Shown here: positions 44,002 through 52,835 of the stretch, piece after piece
How positions within the stretch are numbered: the first letter of the stretch is position 1
Layout: every line of letters begins with the position of its first letter
DNA from: Halobacteriales archaeon YIM A00010
GTDB lineage: Archaea > Halobacteriota > Halobacteria > Halobacteriales > Haloarculaceae
Direction of reading: 5' to 3'
DNA length: 64,000 nucleotides
Assembly: GCA_025041175.1 (NCBI GenBank)
Contig: JAKCFJ010000002.1
Coordinates: 558,001-622,000, forward strand
Notes under the pieces: generated by a model
Databases searched by the model: none
The model's input: only the letters and a program-made list of their open reading frames with translations
Told to the model about the DNA's origin: nothing
Translations under genes and position numbers: made by a program

Positions 44002-45045
44002 TTAATTGCTGGGGACAGTCCCGCGGAACGCCTGTACGTGTTCGAGACGATTCCGTGGAACTGTCCCATATAACGTCTCCCAATCGTCCGATAGACCGTA
44101 CTCATAGAGAGCGGTAAGCGTCAGTTCACCGGCTCCGACGTAGGTAAGCGAGCCGAATGCCCACGCCGAATTGCCGTCCAAGAACGCCTCTTGTTCGCGT
44201 GGTCGACGGAAATCGACGACGCCGCCAAGCTCTGCTCGCATTGAAAGGGTCAGGTCTTTCGTTTCCTCGTATCGATTGATCGGGAATTCGCGGTCGTCGC
44301 CGATGAGGAGGCCCGATTCGTTGCCTTCGATGAGGCTGGTAACATCACTCCGGTTCGCTTGGATCAGCAACGAAATGACGTCGATAGACGAGCCTTCCCC
44401 GTTGATGACGTCAACGTAACGGACGATCCGACCGCCGCGTTCGGCATTGCTCGCGATCGCACTGCTGTCGTCTTCTTTTCTATTCGTCGACGTGTATTCG
44501 AGAACGCCCGCTGTCGAGAGGTTCGTGCTGATTCCGTGGGCGAGCAACACGCCGTCGAGGGTGATACTCGATGCGACAAGTAGACGGTAGTCCCCCGGCT
44601 CGGTGCCGCTGGTTTCTTCTAGTGAGATGGGTATGGGTCCGAGGGGGAGCGATTCGAGTCGTTCGACAAGCGCAAGAGCATCTTCGACGGCATCGGCGTC
44701 GAGGAACGCACTCGACACGATGAGTACCCCCGCGTCTTCTATTGGGTCGTAGCTTACGCGGCTGGTGAGCACGGCGATTCGAGCGCGAATCTGTTCCAAC
44801 CGGCCATTGACGTCGCCCTGTTCGAGTTCCACTCGACCGCTTTCCGTGAGCTGCCGACCCTTCCCTGGGACTTTCTCGGTGAGTCCGATGCTATCGAGTT
44901 CAGAGAGTTTTAAACGAATCGTTCGGTCCTTGATGTCGTATCCGTGAAGCTGCATCAATTCGCTAAGCTGGATGCTACCAATCGGACTATAACGGTCGAC
45001 GAGGCGAAGCAAGTCGTACGTTCGTTTGTCTATATCAGCAGCCAT
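44002..45045 (-). CDS. NrpR-like transcriptional regulator (HTH + DUF128)
   Basis: A 347-aa regulator. The N-terminal winged helix (~5-75) reads DRYSPIGSIQLSELMQLHG then IRLKLSELDSIGLTEKVPGKGR. The rest is a DUF128/NrpR effector domain with VSSAFLDADAVEDAL and GVLLAHGISTNLSTAGVLEY. In methanogens NrpR represses nitrogen-assimilation genes and is released by 2-oxoglutarate. The start is set at MAADIDKR (45045). It is divergent from the aminotransferase-ureohydrolase operon and upstream of the symporter. Both of those carry 4-6-4 palindromes at their promoters, so local control is likely. Confidence 0.85.
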   Translation of the reverse strand: MAADIDKRTYDLLRLVDRYSPIGSIQLSELMQLHGYDIKDRTIRLKLSELDSIGLTEKVPGKGRQLTESGRVELEQGDVNGRLEQIRARIAVLTSRVSYDPIEDAGVLIVSSAFLDADAVEDALALVERLESLPLGPIPISLEETSGTEPGDYRLLVASSITLDGVLLAHGISTNLSTAGVLEYTSTNRKEDDSSAIASNAERGGRIVRYVDVINGEGSSIDVISLLIQANRSDVTSLIEGNESGLLIGDDREFPINRYEETKDLTLSMRAELGGVVDFRRPREQEAFLDGNSAWAFGSLTYVGAGELTLTALYEYGLSDDWETLYGTVPRNRLEHVQAFRGTVPSN

Positions 45046-45168
45046 TGTTAATAGTTCAATATGTTGACTGTCTACACCAAGGTTTGGATCTGCGTGTCGT
45101 GGGACGCCGGTTGGCTGGTAGCGGCGACCGGCAAGTAACATTTATGTTCCGTGACGCACGACAGCCAA

Positions 45169-45184
45169 TGGCAATCAATTGCCA
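45169..45184. promoter_or_regulatory. Operator-like palindrome upstream of the aminotransferase operon
   Basis: TGGCAATCAATTGCCA, a perfect 16-bp palindrome, contains GGCA-N6-TGCC: the same 4-6-4 layout as the symporter operator with one symmetric base change. A TATA-like CATTTATG lies at ~45139-45146, putting the palindrome at the expected transcription start, 13 nt before the ATG at 45197. Confidence 0.6.
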
Positions 45185-45196
45185 CCTTGTGAGATA

Positions 45197-46516
45197 ATGT
45201 CACCCGAACCACCGACAACCAACGAAACCGTATCTACACAGTACGACGAGTACGTGATGTCCGTCTGGAAGGACCTCAACGTCCCTGTCAAGCGCGCTGA
45301 GGGTTGCACCCTCGAAGATTTCGACGGCAACACCTATCTCGACCTGTTTTCGGGTATCTCGGTCGCGAACATCGGCCACAACAATGAGGCAGTCGTTGAG
45401 TCTGCCAAGGCACAACTCGACGAGTTTGTCCACGGTTGTTCGTATGTTCACCCGAACGCTCCCGTGGCCGAACTCGCAGAAACGCTCTCTCAGATCACGC
45501 CGGGCGACCTCAAACGGAGTTTCTTCTGTAACTCTGGGACGGAAGCCGTCGAGGGCGCGGTCAAGCTTGCCCGGAAACACACGGGAAACAGGGAGGTCAT
45601 CGCCCTTGAGATGGGGTTTCACGGACGCACGCTCGGGAGCCTCGCGCTCACCGGCAACAGCTCCTACAAGGATGGCATGGCCCCAACGATCAACGATGTC
45701 GCGCACGCTCCGGCACCGTACGCCTATCGGTGCCGCTCGTGTGAAGACACCTGCTCGACGGCCTGTGCTGATGATCTCGAACACACCATCGAAACTCACA
45801 CGTCCGATGACCTTGCCGCAGTCGTTGTCGAACCTGTCATGGGTGAAGGTGGAATTATCGTCCCGCCAACGGACTGGCTTGCGAGAATCAAGGAAATCAC
45901 CCACGATCATGGAGGACTCCTCGTCGTTGACGAGGTTCAGACGGGATACGGACGAACCGGCGAGATGTTCGCCTCCACTCATTTCGATGTCGTGCCTGAC
46001 ATCATGCCGCAGGCCAAAGGTATCGCGAACGGATTACCCCTCGGTGCGTTCACCGCAACCGAGGAAATTGCGAACAGTTTCGAGGCTGGCGATCACCTTT
46101 CGACGTTCGGCGGCAATCCAGTTGCCTGTGCAGCGGCGCTGGCGACGATCGACGAACTGCAGAGCGGTATCGTCGGAAACGCTCGTGAGCAGGGTGCGTG
46201 GCTCTCGGATCAGCTTGCTTCTCTCGAAGCGACGTTCGACGGTATCGGCGACACGCGTGGTCTCGGCCTAATGCATGGCATCGAACTCGTCGATCCTGAC
46301 GAAGATGGGCCACGAGGCGTTGCATCGAAGCCGGATGCACACCGTGCGAAACGCGTTTCGAAATGTCTCAGAGAGGATGGGTTCGTCATCGGCGTCGGTG
46401 GTTACTACGGGAACGTGTTGCGATACCAGCCGCCATTGACGATCAGTCGTGGTCAGCTCGAACGGTCCATCGACGCGCTCAGAGCTGCACTTGAACGCGA
46501 GGAGGAGGTCGAATGA
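45197..46516 (+). CDS. Class III pyridoxal-phosphate aminotransferase
   Basis: A 439-aa fold-type I class III aminotransferase (omega-amino acid/ornithine/GABA group). Visible are SGTEAVEGAVKLARKHTG (~112-129), GFHGRTLGSLALTG (~143-156), PLP Asp in VDEVQTGYGRTG (~243-254), Schiff-base Lys in PQAKGIANG (~274-282) and FGGNPVACAAALATI (~305). A Cys-rich insert (CRSCEDTCSTAC, ~176-187) resembles the AGXT2-like branch. The start at 45197 matches homology. ATGA overlap with the ureohydrolase gene shows an operon. It could transaminate the amine released by that enzyme (for example 4-aminobutyrate) or an upstream guanidino-amine. Confidence 0.93.
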   Translation: MSPEPPTTNETVSTQYDEYVMSVWKDLNVPVKRAEGCTLEDFDGNTYLDLFSGISVANIGHNNEAVVESAKAQLDEFVHGCSYVHPNAPVAELAETLSQITPGDLKRSFFCNSGTEAVEGAVKLARKHTGNREVIALEMGFHGRTLGSLALTGNSSYKDGMAPTINDVAHAPAPYAYRCRSCEDTCSTACADDLEHTIETHTSDDLAAVVVEPVMGEGGIIVPPTDWLARIKEITHDHGGLLVVDEVQTGYGRTGEMFASTHFDVVPDIMPQAKGIANGLPLGAFTATEEIANSFEAGDHLSTFGGNPVACAAALATIDELQSGIVGNAREQGAWLSDQLASLEATFDGIGDTRGLGLMHGIELVDPDEDGPRGVASKPDAHRAKRVSKCLREDGFVIGVGGYYGNVLRYQPPLTISRGQLERSIDALRAALEREEEVE

Positions 46517-47520
46517 GCAACCCTTCCAACAGAGCGGCGGTGTTCCGCGAGTCTACCCCTGGATCGGATGTTGAACTCGCATATGCTGGATTCGACACGT
46601 TTCTCAAAGGTGAGCCACAGGATGTCGGTGATGTTGACGATGTCGACGTCGCAGTGTTCGGTGTCCCGTACGACGGTGCGGTTTCCAACCGTCCTGGTGC
46701 CCGGTACGGTCCGGGCGCGATTCGGAAAGCTAGCGGTTGGTGGGCGTACCTCTCGGCATACAAAGGCGAATTGACGAACATGCGGACCGGCGATCAAGTG
46801 GACTTCAATGAGCTCACTGTGGCCGACACTGGCGACGTACCGCTGTTTCCAATGGATCGCGAGACGACAGCCGAGAGTATCACTGCCCACGCAGCGACAG
46901 TGGCCTCCCAGACGTTTCCGGTCATGCTAGGAGGCGACCACTACTGCACGTTCCCCGCAGTCCGTGGCTTCGCACAGGGAACCGATTACGACCGCATCGG
47001 CTTCGTCCAGATCGATGCCCACACCGACACCGTTTCGGAGAGCCCGGTCTTCGGAACCGACTTCCACGGATCGAGCACAGCTCTGATTGCGGATCTACCA
47101 AATGTCGACTATGAATCGGTCAGTCAGGTTGGAATTCGTGGCTACGAATCGCCTGATTTCTTCGATTTTGCCGACGAAACCGGACTCAACCTTTTCACCA
47201 TGGGAGATATATCAGATCGCGGCATCGTGTCTGTGGTGGAGGACGCCGTTGAAGCTGCCGCACGGGACACGGATGCAGTATACGTCACCTTCGACATCGA
47301 TTCCGTCGATCCTGGATTCGCACCGGGTACCGGAACTCCGATTCCCGGTGGACTGACGCCCCACCAAGCACTCGAAGCAATGACGGTACTGGGTAACCAC
47401 GACGACGTCGGTGCCGTTGATATGATGGAGGTCGCTCCACGATACGACTCGAACGAAGGTACCGAGCGCTTGGCGGCGTATCTTCTCGTAAAGCTTCTTG
47501 AACGGAAATTCACTGCATAG
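46513..47520 (+). CDS. Agmatinase/guanidinobutyrase-family ureohydrolase
   Basis: A 335-aa arginase-fold binuclear Mn hydrolase that splits urea from a guanidino compound. Metal ligands are in GGDHYC (~139-144), DAHTDT (~161-166) and the closing DIDSVDPGFAPGTGTP (~259-274). GVPYDGAVSNRPGARYGP (~54-71) near the N-terminus is typical of the agmatinase branch. The substrate could be agmatine, 4-guanidinobutyrate or a relative; the aminotransferase partner favours a C4-C5 guanidino acid or amine. It overlaps the aminotransferase by 4 nt and is followed by a truncated aminotransferase. Confidence 0.93.
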   Translation: MSNPSNRAAVFRESTPGSDVELAYAGFDTFLKGEPQDVGDVDDVDVAVFGVPYDGAVSNRPGARYGPGAIRKASGWWAYLSAYKGELTNMRTGDQVDFNELTVADTGDVPLFPMDRETTAESITAHAATVASQTFPVMLGGDHYCTFPAVRGFAQGTDYDRIGFVQIDAHTDTVSESPVFGTDFHGSSTALIADLPNVDYESVSQVGIRGYESPDFFDFADETGLNLFTMGDISDRGIVSVVEDAVEAAARDTDAVYVTFDIDSVDPGFAPGTGTPIPGGLTPHQALEAMTVLGNHDDVGAVDMMEVAPRYDSNEGTERLAAYLLVKLLERKFTA

Positions 47521-47583
47521 CATGCGCGACAATGCACTACAGCCACACGCGCGAGTGGTAGATGGAAATAAAATGCGGTGGCG

Positions 47584-47935
47584 ATGATTCCCGTGGACGA
47601 TTCTGTACGGCCGGATCGCCAGATTGGGACGGACCGCCTCAACGTGGTGTCGGAGTCGGTCATCCGTGAGATGACTCGAGAGGCTCACCGCCACGACGCA
47701 ATAAACCTCTCACAGGGTATCCCTGACGTTGATGAGGCGCCGGTAGCAATCAAAAAAGCCGCCAAAACGGCCATAGATACTGAGAGTCAGTATACGATTA
47801 CGTGGGGACTCCCTGATCTCCGAGAAGCCGTATCGGAGCGGTACGCCGACTGGAAGGGGATCGAATACAACCCCGAAACGGAAGTAACAGTAACGATCGG
47901 AACGAGCGAAGCGGTCGTATCGTGCCATCCTTTCC
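47584..47935 (+). pseudogene. Class I aminotransferase, N-terminal fragment
   Basis: About 117 codons of a class I/II PLP aminotransferase (aspartate/kynurenine type): DAINLSQGIPDVDEAP, QYTITWGLPDLREAVSERY and TVTIGTSEAV. The sequence then leaves the family abruptly near 47930, with the PLP lysine and C-terminal half missing. Reading continues in a foreign frame to 48009. It is 64 nt downstream of the ureohydrolase and was probably the third enzyme of that operon before a deletion joined it to regulator sequence. Confidence 0.8.
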
Positions 47936-47939
47936 TCGG

Positions 47940-48286
47940 GATACCTCCTGCAGTTTCCCCTGATCCTTCGCAACGGGTGGCTCATCAGCGACCTGACCAC
48001 CTCACATGAGCAGCTGTCGCAGCTCAAAGACGCGTTCGAGGCCGAGGGGGTCCCATACGAAATCGGCTCGATCACGCAGTCACTCGATCAGATTAGCTTG
48101 TTGACAGATCGCCAACGGCGGTTCATTACCGAAGCGACCGAACGTGGGTACTACGATAGCCCGCGCGAGTGCACGCTCACCGAGCTCGCGGCTGCGCTGG
48201 ACGTCAGTAAAGGTGGAGCAAGTCGCATTCTCCATCGCGCTGAAGGTCGAATCATCAAGAACTTCCTCGGCAAGCCAGCTATTTAA
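47940..48286 (+). pseudogene. Bat-type HTH regulator, C-terminal fragment
   Basis: From about 47940, in a frame different from the aminotransferase, the sequence reads as the end of a bacterio-opsin-activator-type regulator: LRNGWLISDLTTSHEQLSQL, then the HTH_10 domain LLTDRQRRFITEATERGYY with LTELAAALDVSKGGASRIL, ending at TAA. The sensory N-terminus is missing. The junction with the aminotransferase fragment is within ~15 nt of 47935 and suggests a deletion. Confidence 0.8.
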
Positions 48287-48648
48287 ACTGGGCCGTCGCA
48301 ATGGAGAATATCGCTGTGGAGGCGAAACTCCTCGAATTGGGGGCTCAGCGATACGCTGTACAGTCATCACCCAATCCAAGCGATTATTTGTGACCTAGCT
48401 GTCTACTGCAGTAGGGTAGATCGTCTGGCGGGTGACATCAGGAATCGGCTCGGTTGATTCGTCATGCACAGCCATGTGCGACATGTAGACTGTCGGTATA
48501 GATTCTGCGCCCAACTATGCATGAGCAATCTACCGAGCCGACATCAGCCCAAGAGGATACAGTGACCCGAGCTATCGGGTCACGAAACCGGTAGCATAGG
48601 TCGCTTGCACCCATCGTTTTTATCTACATGGGGGCTTTATTTGTCATA
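48287..48648. other. Gene-free region with palindromic element D
   Basis: Holds palindromic copy D and, at 48615-48625, TTTTTATCTAC, a TATA-like box ~27 nt before the ATG of the next membrane-protein gene. Nothing else is recognisable. Confidence 0.5.
48439..48547. repeat. Palindromic ~110-nt element, copy D
   Basis: The left end GGAATCGGCTCGGTTGATTC and right end GCAATCTACCGAGCCGACAT mirror each other. GTCATGCACA and TATGCATGAGC lie just inside, and the centre contains ACATGTAGAC against GTATAGATT. 109 nt. Confidence 0.75.
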
Positions 48649-48933
48649 ATGAAAATTAATCCGAAACAGTTGTTTTCTGAGCCGAGTGGATGGGATACTG
48701 CCAAAATATCTATCGGGGGCTCACTTGCTCTCTTTAGTCTGTATGTGTTCTTTGAACTCCGGTATGCTAGTGGGCTTACCGCGACCTTCATTATTGGAGC
48801 TGCAGCAGGGCTGTCAGGAATTGCGGAACTGCTGCCAAAGAACCGACGGCTATTGGCGGGGGTACTGCGGGTAATAGCACTTGGTGTACTTGTAACTCTG
48901 GTAGTGCTGTCCTTACGCGACCTACTTTCGTAG
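48649..48933 (+). CDS. Small membrane protein
   Basis: A 94-aa protein starting MKINPKQLF, positioned ~27 nt after a TATA-like TTTTTATC box (leaderless). Three hydrophobic segments (about 20-36, 42-60, 68-88) and a polar N-terminus. No family is recognised. A fragment of the palindromic element follows it within 5 nt. Confidence 0.6.
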   Translation: MKINPKQLFSEPSGWDTAKISIGGSLALFSLYVFFELRYASGLTATFIIGAAAGLSGIAELLPKNRRLLAGVLRVIALGVLVTLVVLSLRDLLS

Positions 48934-48937
48934 TGAG

Positions 48938-48957
48938 CTGAAGTCGGCTATGTAGCT
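48938..48957. repeat. Fragment of the palindromic element
   Basis: CTGAAGTCGGCTATGTAGCT matches the left terminus of the ~110-nt element. The remainder is absent. Confidence 0.5.
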
Positions 48958-49049
48958 CCTACCCTGTCAGTAGGGGGGTACCTGCTGACAGACTGTCATC
49001 AACCTCGCTTCTTTATATAGTTAGCATCCGGTCAATTACTCGTACCAAA

Positions 49050-49259
49050 ATGGCACACATTGCTACCTGTATTCGTGCCTCAACTGATGATCAGGAGACG
49101 ACTCATCAGCGATCAGTGATCGATGACTGGCTCGACGAGCACGCCGTCAACGCTGGGGCCGTCGATCACTACGCCGACCTCGGTCACTCCGGGTCCGATT
49201 CTGGTCGCGAGCAATTCGGTGAGTTGATCTCCGGGACATCGACTGGCAGATCTTCGACC
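49050..49259 (+). pseudogene. Serine recombinase (resolvase) N-terminal fragment
   Basis: About 68 codons of a resolvase catalytic domain: IATCIRASTDDQETTHQR carries the catalytic Ser, then DHYADLGHSGSDSGREQF. The sequence departs from the family after LISG, so the DNA-binding end is gone. A TATATA box (~49012-49018) stands before it. A remnant of a phage- or transposon-borne recombinase. Confidence 0.7.
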
Positions 49260-49536
49260 ACCTGGCGGACCACCGCTGCACACGGCAGCATGTGGGGTGA
49301 CCGGCGACTACATCTACCAACACATCGACCTGCTTGACAAGCTAGGGCTCGTAAACATCATCCACAAAGGGTTCTACGATCTGGCCGACCAACAGCGGTT
49401 GCCAGTGGCGACTGAGACGTGGGAGCGACTGCACGAGCACAAACAGACAGAGGAATCGGTCGACGAGGTTCTGAATTGGTTGCTCGACATCGAAACGGGC
49501 TGGAAGTGGCTGACTGAGCACAAATCAAACGACTAG
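49226..49536 (+). pseudogene. Winged-helix protein remnant in two frames
   Basis: The first part (LRDIDWQIFDHLADHRCTRQ, to ~49290) and the second part (GDYIYQHIDLLDKLGLVNII to the end) together resemble a haloarchaeal winged-helix protein but lie in different frames; 49297-49536 is the longer open piece. It overlaps the end of the resolvase fragment. Decayed mobile-element cargo is the likely origin. Confidence 0.5.
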
Positions 49537-49539
49537 CGA

Positions 49540-49662
49540 TCACTCGAGACGCCGCTGCTCGACGGACAGACATGCTTCACAGAGGACCGTGTCGCCGTCG
49601 ATCGTGACCTGCGTAATCGGGAACTGCCCTTCGCACCGGTCACAGACGCATGGATCATCCAT
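49540..49662 (-). CDS. Small zinc-ribbon protein
   Basis: A 40-aa protein, MDDPCVCDRCEG at the start and CEACLSVEQRR near the end, giving two Cys pairs (CDRC and CEAC) spaced for one zinc ion, with another Cys at position 5. Haloarchaea encode many such tiny two-CxxC proteins, mostly of unknown role. A TATA-like GTATTTTCG lies ~25 nt upstream. The frame continues further upstream but without sense. Too short for most gene finders. Confidence 0.55.
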   Translation of the reverse strand: MDDPCVCDRCEGQFPITQVTIDGDTVLCEACLSVEQRRLE

Positions 49663-49786
49663 ACGAATCGTTCTGCTCGAAAATACGTAACCACCATCGG
49701 CGCGACCACCGTCACCCCACGATCGGCCCGATCGGGCCGAGTCCCCCCTTTGTCGGGAATCACCTGAGAAATCCGACGCCGTGCTA

Positions 49787-50302
49787 TTAGATGTTGAACA
49801 GCCCAGCGAGCCAGCCCGCCAGCGCAAGCAAAAGGAGCCCAGCCGCACCAGTGATGACGACAGGAGTCATCTGGGAGGTCCCAAGGAGGACACCGAGCGC
49901 GAATAAGAGCGCGAGTATCCCTACCATGGTGAACGCACCAGCCGCGCCAAGCCGCCAACTTGGGAGGTCGACTCCGCTAGAATTGCGAACCGTGTGAACA
50001 ACGACGGCCCCAGCGAGTCCAAATCCGAAGAGATACGCACCGAATAGCACGGGATAGTAGGCGCCTGCGGACCCAACGGTAACTTCCAGTATATCGAATC
50101 CGACGATAAGGAGGTAGCCCGGAATTATAGCGGGTCGGAACTCAACTCCTAGAGCTACTGGAGCGTAGAGACCGACGACAACCACCACGGCGATGACAGT
50201 CTCACGGACGAAGGTCACTCTGTTACTCTGTACCATATCTTTCGTGTGCTGATTTGCTGTCCGCCATCGTTGCTGTGGGGTTGGTCGGCGGGGCAGGTCC
50301 AT
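49787..50302 (-). CDS. Membrane protein of unknown function
   Basis: 171 aa, with a possible later start at MVQSNRVTF (50236, 149 aa) that removes a polar leader. Five hydrophobic segments follow (about residues 34-52, 60-76, 84-106, 120-142, 146-168). No recognised family. It lies opposite and downstream of recombinase debris. Confidence 0.6.
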   Translation of the reverse strand: MDLPRRPTPQQRWRTANQHTKDMVQSNRVTFVRETVIAVVVVVGLYAPVALGVEFRPAIIPGYLLIVGFDILEVTVGSAGAYYPVLFGAYLFGFGLAGAVVVHTVRNSSGVDLPSWRLGAAGAFTMVGILALLFALGVLLGTSQMTPVVITGAAGLLLLALAGWLAGLFNI

Positions 50303-50816
50303 AGGCTACGCCTGCTCCACCGCCTGGTCCTTCGCTGAGTGGGCACTCGCATGAGCGATGGCTACGTTCCCCTCGTACTTTACATCGCCTCCAGACATCT
50401 CTGCCAGAGGATGGCGGCCCCGTCAGTCCCTGTCACCAGTGAGGACGTGGTATCAGCCATGAGCCTACGAATACTCTCGTTCTTGTGAATGTGACAGAAA
50501 GCAATCCCCTGCCGAACGGGACCAGTCGGGCATCAATCCGATTGCGTGTTTGTGTAGTAACGTGCAACTCACCACCGCCACCGGCTTCTCTGCAATGCCT
50601 ACATTCGAGACGCTTACACATCTCATTCGAGATCGGTTCCCGCGATCACACAGCCAGTCTCCAGCCACTCAGTGACGGGCACCTGGTTTCGGCGCGAGGG
50701 GGCAGGGAGTGACCGCATCAGGAACTGCCTCATAGCCATCATCGAAGAGGATCTCACGTATCGTTTACGCGATTGCCAATGGTACGTTACAGCCAGTTAG
50801 GCTTATATATTCATTC
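50303..50816. other. Gene-poor region before the DUF7344 gene
   Basis: About 510 nt with no convincing gene. A short minus-strand frame (50433-50621) starts MCKRLECRHC and has a CxxC pair followed by ELHVTTQTRNRIDAR, which might be a decayed zinc-ribbon gene. The end contains GCTTATATAT (50801-50810), the TATA box of the DUF7344 gene. Confidence 0.3.
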
Positions 50817-50831
50817 ATGATACATGAACCT

Positions 50832-51281
50832 GTGAATAGTGAATCGAACGAACCGGACAAAAACCCTCATGAATTGCCCAGGCCACACCGCGATGAGCAG
50901 GGACAGTTGCTGGAAATCCTGTCGTTAGACTATGTCTACGAAGCATTGGCTCATCCCCGGCGGCGATATCTTTGTTATACGCTCTGTGAAGACATTCCCA
51001 GATCGCTGACCGACCTTGCGACGAAGATCGCCGCGTTCGAGAACGATAGTCCCGAGCATGCGGTCACGGCCTCCCAACGAGATCGGGTGTATGTTTCGCT
51101 CTATCACACCCACGTGCCGAAACTAGCCGATAACAGCGTCCTCACGTTCGATCCAGAGATGGAGACGATTGGAGCCGCTGAGCATACCGAGCAGGTCCTG
51201 ACCGCACTCGAAGGGATGAGTGCAAGCCTCGTCATGGCGCATCCCCCACGCACAGGGGAGATGGAGTATGAAAAACCATAA
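50832..51281 (+). CDS. DUF7344 winged-helix protein
   Basis: A 149-aa haloarchaeal DNA-binding-type protein. The core reads LDYVYEALAHPRRRYLCYTL, SLTDLATKIAAFEND and RVYVSLYHTHVPKLADN, diagnostic of DUF7344. The strong TATA box at 50803-50809 predicts transcription from ~50830, which selects the GTG at 50832 over the ATG at 50817 (five extra residues). It overlaps the HalOD1 gene by 14 nt, a pairing seen repeatedly in haloarchaea. Probably regulatory; target unknown. Confidence 0.88.
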   Translation: MNSESNEPDKNPHELPRPHRDEQGQLLEILSLDYVYEALAHPRRRYLCYTLCEDIPRSLTDLATKIAAFENDSPEHAVTASQRDRVYVSLYHTHVPKLADNSVLTFDPEMETIGAAEHTEQVLTALEGMSASLVMAHPPRTGEMEYEKP

Positions 51282-51600
51282 CAGCGGGAGCGTCAACGAC
51301 AACAACTCGACATGGACGCTGGTGGAACAGCACCATTACGACCCAGCCAAGGACGCAGATCTCACGACTGCCGTCGTGTTCGCCGTCGCAGACGCCATTG
51401 ACGTCTCGCCGCTCGAGGTGAAATCCCCACCGATGTACGAGTGTGTCGATCTGGCAACCCTCGAGGCCGCGTTCTTTGGCTCCGACGTGGTGGGACGTTG
51501 CCAAGGTACCGGTACCGTCGAGTTCGTGTACAACGAGTTCATCGTGGGCATCAGCATTAACGGCTGGATTCGGATCTACGAACCGGCCAGCAACGGATAG
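51268..51600 (+). CDS. HalOD1 output-domain protein
   Basis: A 110-aa single-domain protein. The HalOD1 core runs from TTAVVFAVADAIDVSPLEV (~33-51) through PPMYECVDLATLEAAF to GTVEFVYNEFIVGISINGW. The domain is thought to be a signalling output module. The start lies inside the DUF7344 gene, so the pair is co-translated. Confidence 0.88.
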   Translation: MKNHNSGSVNDNNSTWTLVEQHHYDPAKDADLTTAVVFAVADAIDVSPLEVKSPPMYECVDLATLEAAFFGSDVVGRCQGTGTVEFVYNEFIVGISINGWIRIYEPASNG

Positions 51601-51912
51601 TGAGGCCCAAGCCCGCCCACGTTCCCCCACTGCACGGCGGTCCCTTACCGTCTTCCATCCATCCGGCATGCTCAGCTTGGCCATCCACTGAGCGACTCCA
51701 ATTTCACATTTCCACACAAACACGCAACTCACTACTCTCGCTCTGCGCCAGGACAGTGGTTCGAGGGATCATGCTTATCCTGCCTGCGTAGAAGCGGGGG
51801 AGCGAGCGTCGGTACGATCGATTGATTGTTCGGTCGATTGGGCAATCCTGAGTTGACGGAGCTGGTGACTCCCATCGCGATGTATTTAAATCGACCGCTC
51901 CGGGATGACACT

Positions 51913-52332
51913 ATGTTCACGTTTCGCTCCGTTTTCCGTGTCCTGCTTGCTATCGTGGTGTGGTATGCCGTTCTCTTTCCCACATTTGCACTCTTTGGAA
52001 CGTTCGTCCTGCCACCAGACCCATTCACACAACTCGTCTTGCTGGTCCCAGGCATCGGAGTGGCGATCGTCGTGGCCATTATCTTCGTCGCTCGCTCAGG
52101 ATCACTCCGACACCTTCGACGATTCGCTAGTATCGTCTTCGCCATCACCGTTGTCGTCGGAGTACCAGTGAATATCCTGTTCGAGGTGGTCGGTGACTAT
52201 GGGTCCCCACTGGCCGTACTTACGGCGCTGTTTCTCCTTGGCGTCGTCTATGCGGGAGGATATTACCTCGTATACGAGAACGGATATCAACGGTTGAAAA
52301 GCCGGTATATAGGCAGTGATACCCGGGGCTGA
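51913..52332 (+). CDS. Four-helix membrane protein
   Basis: A 139-aa protein beginning MFTFRSVFRVL, ~27 nt after a TATTTAAAT TATA box (51883-51891), so leaderless. Four hydrophobic segments (about 8-28, 38-60, 72-92, 98-118) and a basic C-terminal tail. No named family is recognised with confidence. Confidence 0.65.
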   Translation: MFTFRSVFRVLLAIVVWYAVLFPTFALFGTFVLPPDPFTQLVLLVPGIGVAIVVAIIFVARSGSLRHLRRFASIVFAITVVVGVPVNILFEVVGDYGSPLAVLTALFLLGVVYAGGYYLVYENGYQRLKSRYIGSDTRG

Positions 52333-52684
52333 ACGCACTGCTCGTCGATCACTGAGATAGCCCGCGCAAAATAATGGAAGCGAACAGGCCCTTGTCTATA
52401 TCTCCAGCTTATCGCTAGAATCACGTACAGGACTACCAGCACACCCAGCGTTTTTTACGCCTGAAACCCGACAGGTCCTGTCTCAGCCCCCGTTCTGGTC
52501 CTCACCCGCGCGTCTATCGCTCCCGCCGCCATACGATTCCACATCCTCCACTAACGTATGAAGAAGTGGGCTTTTGCACGGTATGTGCAAAATGAATTCC
52601 GTTTGCACGGTCGAGGGCGACGAGATGCGTCTCGATCGGCACGGAGCACGGGTGGATTCGAAGGTGCATCGGAACCTTAGTCAA
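52333..52684. other. Gene-free region with a short inverted repeat
   Basis: No credible gene. TTTTGCAC (52572-52579) and GTGCAAAA (52585-52592) form perfect 8-bp arms, and TTTGCACGGT recurs at ~52607. They could be a regulator site or debris. The palindromic element E follows at once. Confidence 0.3.
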
Positions 52685-52794
52685 GTGAGGTCGGCTAGGT
52701 TGATTGCTCATGCACAACTAGGCTCGAAATCAACACCAGACAGCTACATTCCGAAGATAGACTGTGCATTAGAAATTCACCGAGCCGTCTTCTG
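52685..52794. repeat. Palindromic ~110-nt element, copy E
   Basis: The left end GGTCGGCTAGGTTGATTGCT mirrors the right end AAATTCACCGAGCCGTCTTC, with CATGCAC and GTGCATT just inside and CGAAATCAAC against CTACATTCCG near the centre. It lies immediately downstream of the P450 stop codon. Confidence 0.75.
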
Positions 52795-52835
52795 TTCATG
52801 GGGTAACCCAAACTTGGAAGTCAGAAAGACTCGCT

